In this document: in pieces, positions 56,700-64,000 of the stretch
Numbering within the stretch: the stretch's first letter is position 1
How the letters are laid out: every line of letters begins with the position of its first letter
From: Herpomyces periplanetae
Taxonomy: Eukaryota > Ascomycota > Laboulbeniomycetes > Herpomycetales > Herpomycetaceae
Assembly (NCBI GenBank): GCA_009733715.1
Contig: WMKJ01000036.1
Span: 1-64,000 of the forward strand
Direction of reading: 5' to 3'
Length of the DNA: 64,000 nucleotides
Made by a program: the position numbers and the translations under genes
Notes under the pieces: generated by a model
The model's input: the letters and a program-made list of their open reading frames with translations, nothing else
Databases searched by the model: none
Told to the model about the DNA's origin: nothing

Positions 56700-58043
56700 A
56701 TGGCTAATAGTAAGCTAAATGCTGTTAATGCTGTCACGCATCTTTACCTTGAACAACCCTTACTTCGGCTACCCTTGGAGTTGAATCGTCAAAGTCTTAG
56801 AACGGCTCAACGGGAAATTGACTCCAGTCAAAAAAAAATTATCGCTTTACTGGATGGTATTATTTCAAATTCAACGCGTCCTCTTGACTTGTTAAATCAG
56901 GACAGATTAAGGGAAAACAATGTCTTATGGGTGCAAAATAAGTTAGATATTATATTGAGTCGATTACAGTCGTTGAAGCGAAAACTTGCCGGTTTGAATG
57001 AAACTTGCTTGAAAAGATGTGAGAAACTTGAAGCTCGCATTAATCATATAGACGAACTATACCGAATTCCAAGTCTAAATGATGCACAATTCGACCGATG
57101 GAGTCGGATGCGACTAAATCGTTTAATCGTCGATTATTTATTACGAGCTGGCTACGCTGCAAGTGCTAATAGACTGATCGAAGAAGAAGGTTTAGAACTT
57201 TTTGTCGATCGTGATACCTTTCACACGGTTACTACCATCGAAAATTCTTTACGCAAAGGTGACTTGAACCCCGCGTTAGTTTGGTGCGATGATAATCGAC
57301 AATTATTGAAGAAATTTTCCGTAAGTGTTTCCGTTTACACCTTCTATGCATCCATTTTTATCAAACATCATCCTAATTATTTATATTTCTACTCTTTTAC
57401 TTAGAGTAACCTAGAGTATCTCTTACGATTGCAGCAATTTATCGAGTTCTTACGCGCCGGTCAATACAACGAAGCTGCAGCTCATGGTCGAAAGTACCTG
57501 TCGACCTATCATGATGTTGACTTTACGATTCACACAGCTGGACTTTTAGCCTTTGCTTTTGATAATAAATCAGAGCCGTATAAAAGTTTATACTTACCTA
57601 ATCGTTATGATTATTTGGCCGATCTTTTCGTTTCCACCCATCATGAAGTTTTATCTCTTCCCGTACGATCATTGCTTAGCATAGCCCTTTCTGCAGGATT
57701 ATCTGCTTTGAAAACGCCGTCCTGTCACTCCAAGCATGCATCACAAACCAAGTTATCATCTTCCATTACCGGTGTTTCTTCCCATGGAGCTGGATCTTTA
57801 TCAACTTGCCCAATCTGCAGTACGGAATTGAATGATTTATCTAAGAGTTTGCCATATGCCCATCATAGTCGTAGTATTGTGGATCCAGATTTGGTAGTGC
57901 TACCAAACGGTCGTATATACAGTCGGGAAATGTTATCAATCATTAATAAAAAGCTTAACACGCCCGTTGGATATGTAACCGACCCTGAAGACCGCAGTTC
58001 TGTGTTCCAAGCTAGCGAGGTTAAAAAAGTTTATATATCATAA
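56700..58043 (+). CDS. FYV10: Fyv10/Gid9, GID/CTLH E3 ubiquitin ligase subunit
   Basis: RING-like subunit (MAEA in animals) of the GID ligase that, in yeast, destroys gluconeogenic enzymes when glucose returns. Two exons, 56700-57320 and 57405-58043, give 419 aa; the junction reads K-K-F-S-S-N-L-E-Y-L-L-R. Order: N-terminal coiled region, LisH (about 140-172, V-D-Y-L-L-R-A-G-Y), CTLH (about 175-235, A-L-V-W-C-D-D-N), CRA region with L-L-A-F and L-S-A-G-L-S-A-L-K-T-P-S-C-H, then the degenerate RING (C-P-I-C at about 341, L-P-Y-A-H-H, V-V-L-P-N-G-R-I-Y) and the family ending K-K-V-Y-I-S. A conserved start is chosen at the first ATG, 56700. Confidence 0.94.
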
Positions 58044-58459
58044 ATCCAATCTTAACTTTTCCCAATATTTTATCCCCAATCTAAATTCTTTCCAAACCAT
58101 CTTTTGTCTACTCTTTGATCTCCCTTCTACTATATTCATAAAATCCCCCTCCAGCTTCTTAATTCCACCTAAAAATATCCACTGTCACGTGCTGAAATAT
58201 TTTCAAACCACGTGACCATCCTTGGACTTTTTTTAAGGGGGAAACGCGTTTTATAAAAATGTGACGATGCTAAGGTTGGGAACTGGTAAAAATATAATTT
58301 CATAACTTATGTATTCCACACTCGTTTGTACAAATTTAATCGTAAAGTTCATTTCTGGTACACCGTTTTGTTGAAATTATCCTTTACCAAAGACTGTACC
58401 GGTTTTACGCTTGCGCCGTTCATAAGATATTTCTCATTCGTCATGATAGTTTCTTTACT
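58044..58459. promoter_or_regulatory. Intergenic, CUZ1 promoter with two CACGTG sites
   Basis: 416 nt. CACGTG at 58186-58191 and 58209-58214, 23 nt apart and about 250-275 nt upstream of the CUZ1 start. This is the tightest pair of sites in the window. Confidence 0.55.
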
Positions 58460-59627
58460 ATGCAGCAGCAGGGCTCGATAAATTCAATCGACTCGGATAA
58501 ATTTCGCCGCGTCGGCGCACGTTGCAACTATCCTATGTGTCGACAACTCGATTTTTTACCGTTTACATGTCCCAGTTGCACCGGGTACGCCATGATTTCT
58601 GCGTTTTATCGTTAAATAAGTTAATGGGACAGTCGTACACACTAATGCACCGCCTCTTCTACTAGTCGGGGCATCTTTAATGGAGACTCACGTGCCCCTA
58701 CGTTATGTTCAACTTTTTTCCTCGTTAATCAACTTGTTCTCGTTTGTCATCGTGTGAAACATACCCTTACGAGGAATATGTAGGTCATTTTGTCAAGAGC
58801 ATAAACACGAGTGGCAACATGAGTGTACAAAAGCTGGCGAAGCAAATCGTATTAAGCTTCGGGAAAATCGAGGGTCGGGTTGCGAATCAATGTCGTCTAC
58901 GCCGCCTACCATCTTTAACCATGAACATCAATGTTCCCACCCCGCTTGCAAGAAACTAATTGATACGCCATTAACACCCGGTGTTCAGTGTGATTCATGT
59001 AATCGAAGATTTTGTATTGGCCATCGTATGATTGAGCAACATGATTGCCATCCAGTCAACGTTTCCGCGCAATCACCATCGATATCTGAGTCTATTTCGA
59101 ACTTAGTAGCTAAATCTCGTGGAGTTGCCGCTCTAGAGAAATTTCGAAACTGGGCATTAACTAACAAAAATTCTGCTAGTAATTCCACAATTACTTCGTC
59201 GCGCCGCAAAAATTCATCCTTAGTTTCACGCAATCAATTAATCGCTCAAATTCGTAAAAGCGCCCAGGGTGACGCTTCCATTCCATCGGAACAACGGATA
59301 TACCTTGTTGTTGAGGTTAATGAAGAACTTCTCGCCGCCCAAAAGACCCTGTCAGAAACATCCGCAAAAGCTCAATCCGTGGTTAAGTCTCGGCACTTTT
59401 TCTACGCTAAATCATGGTCCGTTGGAAAATTACTGGATATAGCATGTCGGGCCGTACAGATCGAGAACTTGAACAACACAATCGATAACCATGATATGCG
59501 CAAGCTTTGCGTTTTTCATGTAGAGTCTGGAAGAATTTTGGAATTTTCAGAGAAAATTGGAGTAGCATGCAAAACTGGTGACACTATAGTGTTAATGCGG
59601 GGTGTTAGAAGGGCAGCTGTTCCGTGA
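58460..59627 (+). CDS. CUZ1: Cuz1-type AN1 zinc-finger / ubiquitin-like protein
   Basis: Cuz1 links Cdc48 and the proteasome and protects against arsenite. Two exons, 58460-58584 and 58784-59627, give 322 aa. The 199-nt intron splits the first AN1 finger; the join reads C-P-S-C-T-G-S-F-C-Q-E-H and completes C-x4-C ... D-F-L-P-F-T-C-P-S-C ... F-C-x2-H-x5-H-x-C. The second finger (about residues 90-125) has C-S-H-P-A-C ... C-D-S-C-N-R-R-F-C-I-G-H-R ... H-D-C-H. The C terminus (about 210-320) fits a ubiquitin-like domain with F-F-Y-A-K-S-W-S-V-G-K-L-L-D. Known relatives include both one-finger (yeast Cuz1) and two-finger (ZFAND1) forms. Starting at the ATG within exon 2 (58890) would lose finger 1. 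A further CACGTG at 58689 lies inside the intron. Confidence 0.9.
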
Positions 59628-59646
59628 TATAATTATTAGGATAAGT

Positions 59647-61080
59647 TTATTTGCTGGTTGGACCTTGTCCGAAGGGATAGTTAAACTTAAGTAAACGATT
59701 TAGCCCGTCGACCCAATATTCCTCTATGTCGCATGTATCATCAACTGACAAAGAAGGGGAATGTTTATGGGGATCATGGATTATTGTGGGTACACCAAAT
59801 TCACAATTCTCAGTTTGGATGCGCAAAACGCTTTTTTGAGACAGTCTCCGATAATATCTACCGTCAATGTTAATGTTGACGCTGGTTGAACGGGAATCGG
59901 GTGAAAGCTCTACGTCGACGGGAAAGTTAGCCGGTAGTACAATAGGGCGGAAAGAAAGCGAGCGCGGGCATATAGGTGTGAGGATGATACATTGCACACT
60001 TGGATGGACTATTGCGCCACCCGCCGATAATGAGTATGCTGTACTCCCAGTTGGTGTTGATACAATTAACCCATCAGCTGTTGTCTCTGTAAACAGTTGC
60101 CCAAATACGGAAATTCGAAGTGTAGCAGTTCTAGTATCATTTCCACGGTGTAATAAAAGTTCATTCATGGCATATAGTAATGTTGAATCGAAAGGGTCAG
60201 AGAACTGAATAGATATACGATTTCGTCGGAGAACATGACACGAGGAGTTGAAAAATATTTCCTTGGGTACAATGGAATTCGGCGTAGGCTCATAACGAGT
60301 ATTTAATGCTAAGGATGATTGAACGTTTAATGAGCGAGGCAAGGTTTCAAGCACGGACGGAAGCCAGTAGCGAAATCCGCTTAGGTAAACTCGACGTAGA
60401 ATAGTCTGATAATGATCAAAGTTCCATGATCCCAGGAATCCTAATCTCCCCATACGAAATGATATCAAGGCTGGAACGCGGGGACACGTTGCAAATAAAG
60501 CGGCGGCTCGTAACACTGTGCCATCACCGCCCAGTGTACAAATTAGATCAATTTTATCGTGAAACAGCTTCAATTGCTGAGTAGTAGGAAGATTTTCAAG
60601 CCAAAACGAAGGGTCTTCGTACGCGGGAAAGGAATTCGGACCTGTTGGTATGGTTAAACTGGCAGCACTGGAATTACCTTCATAAGGTAATATCGTATAT
60701 ACGGGTAGGGCACTCAGCTTGGTAAATTCGCGGGAAACACGGGGTTCGAGACACACGTTAACGGCAGACTGGTAAGTAGCATTAACGTGTTCGGTCAAGG
60801 CAATAACCGCTGCCATGGATTTTGACGTGGCAGATCGTGGTAATACCAGAAGGTTGCGAGGCGGCCCGTTTGTCCAGCGCAAGTTAACAGTATTTGTACT
60901 AGAGAGCTTTCCCTTGGTTAATTGATTGAAGGGGACGTGCGAACGCGCGCGCACGATTACCGTTTGACGTATACAGGGTGATCTTAGTTACCTTCTTTCA
61001 CGCATGCACTCAACGTAATCTACGTTGACACGATCGGGTAAATCCCGGATATCCCCAACATTTCCGTGTAATCGGCTCAT
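59647..61080 (-). CDS. POS5: Mitochondrial-type NAD(H) kinase Pos5
   Basis: Phosphorylates NAD(H) to NADP(H) for mitochondrial redox and biosynthesis. Two exons, 61080-60992 and 60898-59647, give 446 aa; the join reads R-E-R-S-T-N-T-V-N-L-R-W. No true ATG lies in exon 2 before the conserved P-P-R-N-L-L-V-L, which supports exon 1. Catalytic motifs: L-G-G-D-G-T (about 152-157), S-F-R-M-G-R-L-G-F-L, N-E-L-L-L-H-R-G, and D-G-L-I-V-S-T-P-T-G-S-T-A-Y-S-L-S-A-G-G, then P-I-C-P-R-S-L-S-F-R-P. The N terminus is not a clear mitochondrial leader, so location is inferred from closeness to Pos5. The stop is only 19 nt from the stop of convergent CUZ1. Confidence 0.9.
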
Positions 61081-61786
61081 CCAAATCCAGCGTACCCCGT
61101 CCTTCAACGTTGACGTACGTTTGAGTAAACTTTTTACGCTCAACGTCATACTGATGCCTTTTCGAGAGGTTTCTCAGTCGTCGTTGAACTTTTTGTTAAC
61201 TTATACCTATGCACTCCCTACCCTGGGAACTTCTCGATTATGTGTACTACAGCGTACGCGATGGTTGAAAAGTTCTTTTGCTCTCCTCCCCACCACAGAA
61301 CCCCTCCCCCGCAAAAAATATAAAAAGTGTATACACTCGTATACCAACCCGAACTGAAATTTCACACGTGAATTAAATACCCACAAGTCAAAAAATAACG
61401 GGTGATAGAATATTCAAAACCAAAAAATTGTGACGAATTACAGAAAATTTAAAATCCCAAATTCGCCAAACTTCCGAACCTTAAAAAAGACGAAGTCACG
61501 TGCCTTGGAAGAGAAGGGACGGATAATTAGATGAGCCGGGGGTGTATAATTTTGAAGGGAAAATGGGACATTGGGCGAGGAAACGGAGGGAAAGGATTTA
61601 ATTTTTATTGAAGCAGCTATAGAAGAGAAAAGGTTAAGAGATATTTAACATGTGAACTGAGCAGGATTAAACAATAACTAATTTTGTGAAAAATAATTTC
61701 ATAAAATGGAAAAAAAAGGTGGTTAGACGAAGATGTGCAAGATAATTTACATGGGGAAGATGATTTTTATCATTAATCGTATACAA
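61081..61786. promoter_or_regulatory. Intergenic, POS5 promoter with two CACGTG sites
   Basis: About 700 nt. CACGTG at 61365-61370 and 61497-61502, some 285 and 417 nt upstream of the POS5 start. The left end is GC-richer; the right 300 nt are purine-rich on the plus strand and probably the 3' flank of the next gene. Confidence 0.5.
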
Positions 61787-64000
61787 TCAATGATATGGCC
61801 ACCATTCCTCATGAAGCCATAAAGATACATCGAGTAACCAGTTATCAATATGTTTCCATCTCCCGGATAAATACGGCGGTATACCCTTTGAGTAACGCTG
61901 GACAGTTGTCCAATGATGACTCCAATGATTTGTGATATCTAGAATGATTGGTGCTAATGCAAAATCAGCTACCGATAGTGCATTAGATCCGCATCCTATG
62001 ATATGTCTTCTGGATAAATTTCCGGTTTTTGACGTATTATCACTAATTTTCTCTAGGGGTTGTTTAGTTCGGATTGCTGCTGCAAGTATTGGTGGAGCGG
62101 CTGTCGATGAAGGTGAATTCTGATCATAGGTTAACAAATCTTCTGGCAATAAACCTGAAAATCTTTCACTTTTCTGGGCTCGTTTTCGTGCTTCACCAAA
62201 CTTTGCCGTACGCTTGGCCCCGACTGAGTCTACTTGTTTGGCAAAATCGAACTGCCGTTCTGGAAACTCGTATATTTCAGCTAAAAATCCATCCAATGCT
62301 TCCAGAGTCTCTAATAAGTGCTGATCCCCTTCACTAATATTATCTTTATTTGAATCTTCACCTTCTCCTGCTTCACAATAATGAGGCGAATCAGCTCTAG
62401 TCTTCCTAATATCCAATTTTCCAGACATACTTTCTGCCAAAGCTCTGTCCAAAGCATTTTCCAAATTTTTAATCAATTTCATTGCACTGAGTAAATTTGC
62501 ACTTCTCATGTTTGGGAGACTCTTTGCCAAATCATCTTGTCGTTCATTATTTCCTTTTGGCAAGGGATAAAACTCCCGTAGATAAAGTAAACATGTATGT
62601 ACTCCAGTCACTTCAGTACGAGTGGGATTGATATCTCGAAGTAAAATTGGTTGTGATACTCCACCATTATCGAGAATTTCTTCTAATTCACGATACGGAA
62701 TGTCCGGCATTTCATGCAGTAGAACTTCCTTACCAACAGTATGTAGATAACCAAGTAATTGCCGCACTTCTCGGACTTCTTTAAGCTTGCCCGCTCTAAC
62801 TCTTATATTGCTATTCGTACCCGAGAAGAATACTGCTTCACCTGCACATCTATACTTTCCCTTGTACAAGATTATCTTGTCCTCTCCGGTAAGAGGATAG
62901 GCTAAAACATCAAATCCGCCTCCATAAGCACTTTGCCAATCCCACTGCCCTTTTCCCATCTTATCTTCTTGTGCCATCGCATCTCTCATCATGGCGAGTG
63001 CAGTAATGTTATTTTCGATGACACTTAGCGGAGCATGTCGAAATTTACTGGCAGCGCCTTGTCCCCAAATGCTCAATTCATGTTGCCTACCCTCACCGTC
63101 ATCGTTTTTGGTAACCTTTACAGCATCTGGTTTTTCATTTGCTGACTTTGACGAGCTTAAAACCCGTTCAATTTTGAACATAATCCATGTGTTAACCCAT
63201 CTAAACGTTATGCAAATCCTTGTTCGGTGATAATCTTCATCGTCAAAGTATGTATCACTAGAATTGGATTTGTCGACTCGAAGTAGCCATTCACGGTTAG
63301 TTTTTGGTCCAAGTATTAACATAGTTCCATGTGTCATTAATATTTTTTGTGTGCCATCTCCATTTGAATTAGAATCTTCTGTTTTTATTTGACTTGTAAC
63401 AACGGGTGAAGCTCTCGTTAATGATGCAAGAATTTCACTGTTAATTGATTTCCGTGAAAATGTCTTTCCAGGTGAAAGTAGTGTATTTTTGCTCCAAGAT
63501 GTACGACGCGAGTGTGATGTTTGATTTATGGGTGGAATTGGAGACGATGCTAAATCATGGTTAGATATTTCTTCTGATTTAACACTTTTACGAATTAGAC
63601 TAATCCTCCGAGCAGAACCAAAGTTAAATATTACAGTTGAGCTATCGGGAACTCGATCCAGTGTTTTGTCACATCGTTCAGGCATTCCATCCATTTCCGG
63701 CAAATAAAACTCAATTACAGCATGATTCAAGTACTGACCAATTCGTGCTTCTGCTTCCCTACGTAAACGTGCTATAGTAGAGCTAAAATGTAAAGATGGT
63801 GTATGATAGCTTTTTTCATTGCGGTATATGGGCCTTGATCCATCAGGTTCAACGAAATCTCCTTGACAGCATATCATGCTACAGCCAGTTCGGCCTAACG
63901 TAGAATTACAATGCCAACGAATTTCATTAAACAATTTTCCATACGTGGTATTGGAAAATGAAAGGTAATCATCCTGAACATTTTCGTCAATTTGTGTTAA
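61787..64000 (-). CDS. AlkB-like 2OG-oxygenase / GST-like fusion protein, incomplete at window edge
   Basis: Open from the right edge (64000), so the 5' end is missing; at least 737 aa. The first 300 residues fit a fungal AlkB-like 2-oxoglutarate/iron oxygenase: L-F-N-E-I-R-W, an I-E-F-Y-L strand, C-D-K-T-L-D, V-I-F-N-F-G-S-A-R-R, M-L-I-L-G-P-K-T-N and R-I-C-I-T-F-R. A linker I-W-G-Q-G-A-A-S-K leads to a region resembling a glutathione transferase fold (F-D-V-L-A-Y, later S-V-A-D-F-A-L-A-P). As I recall, fungal relatives share this two-part layout and have H-S-D-K-T-L-D and W-L-H. Here the first reads R-C-D and the second W-L-L, so both iron His seem lost while Asp and the 2OG Arg remain. Probably a non-catalytic oxygenase domain. 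A Ser/Lys-rich insert is present at 63360-63580. Confidence 0.7.
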   Translation of the reverse strand, partial: LTQIDENVQDDYLSFSNTTYGKLFNEIRWHCNSTLGRTGCSMICCQGDFVEPDGSRPIYRNEKSYHTPSLHFSSTIARLRREAEARIGQYLNHAVIEFYLPEMDGMPERCDKTLDRVPDSSTVIFNFGSARRISLIRKSVKSEEISNHDLASSPIPPINQTSHSRRTSWSKNTLLSPGKTFSRKSINSEILASLTRASPVVTSQIKTEDSNSNGDGTQKILMTHGTMLILGPKTNREWLLRVDKSNSSDTYFDDEDYHRTRICITFRWVNTWIMFKIERVLSSSKSANEKPDAVKVTKNDDGEGRQHELSIWGQGAASKFRHAPLSVIENNITALAMMRDAMAQEDKMGKGQWDWQSAYGGGFDVLAYPLTGEDKIILYKGKYRCAGEAVFFSGTNSNIRVRAGKLKEVREVRQLLGYLHTVGKEVLLHEMPDIPYRELEEILDNGGVSQPILLRDINPTRTEVTGVHTCLLYLREFYPLPKGNNERQDDLAKSLPNMRSANLLSAMKLIKNLENALDRALAESMSGKLDIRKTRADSPHYCEAGEGEDSNKDNISEGDQHLLETLEALDGFLAEIYEFPERQFDFAKQVDSVGAKRTAKFGEARKRAQKSERFSGLLPEDLLTYDQNSPSSTAAPPILAAAIRTKQPLEKISDNTSKTGNLSRRHIIGCGSNALSVADFALAPIILDITNHWSHHWTTVQRYSKGIPPYLSGRWKHIDNWLLDVSLWLHEEWWPYH

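Overview
The window is nuclear DNA from a fungus, most likely an ascomycete. The evidence is the protein set: Sec10, an eS27 with the fungal K-T-L-I-P-A-P-R segment, fungal mitoribosome proteins mL41, bL28m and an SOD-like mS42, a fused Cwh43, Fyv10, Cuz1 and Pos5. The genes carry many short GT-AG introns of about 50-100 nt, spacing is about 2.5 kb per gene on both strands, and the DNA is AT-rich (about 60% A+T by eye). Many introns, including some in deeply conserved genes, would fit an early-diverging ascomycete such as Taphrinomycotina, but the lineage is a guess. I saw no transposon, retroelement, CRISPR or rRNA gene; there is one tRNA.

Layout. 0.2-6 kb (minus): a one-pass membrane receptor-like protein, SWD2 and EAF3, the last two being chromatin genes. 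6.6-9.3 kb: SEC10 (exocyst). 9.5-10 kb: RPS27, cut into small exons. 11.3-20 kb is rich in mitochondrial functions: an Mpv17-family protein, a short-chain dehydrogenase, RSM22, mL41, HEM4, bL28m and JAC1. 20.6-23.7 kb: ALG3, tRNA-Ser(GCT) and an unrecognised basic protein. 25-37 kb: a sugar transporter, a nucleolin-like protein, a Nudix protein, RPB8 with a large internal insertion, and a peptide transporter. 38-47.6 kb: a coiled-coil orphan, CWH43, COG5 and mS42. 48.5-54.3 kb is a gene-poor island holding three tandem diverged secreted proteins. 54.3-64 kb: the GTPase RBG1/DRG1 (10 exons), FYV10, CUZ1, POS5 and an incomplete oxygenase-GST fusion running off the right edge.

Most genes are unrelated housekeeping functions rather than a pathway. 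Two groupings stand out. One is the run of mitochondrial genes at 11-20 kb, several of whose upstream regions carry a palindromic CACGTG site. The other is the tandem secreted family: all three genes have a signal peptide, a single phase-1 intron at the same place, and a C-terminal exon with the signature C-x-W-N-x3-P ... P-x2-C-x8-C-x8-10-C-Y. I do not recognise that family, and it is the best candidate here for something undescribed.

Exon structures were worked out by hand from splice signals, reading frame and remembered protein family patterns. Where the summed exon length is divisible by three and the joined protein matches the family across each junction, I regard the model as good. No search, alignment or structure prediction was run.
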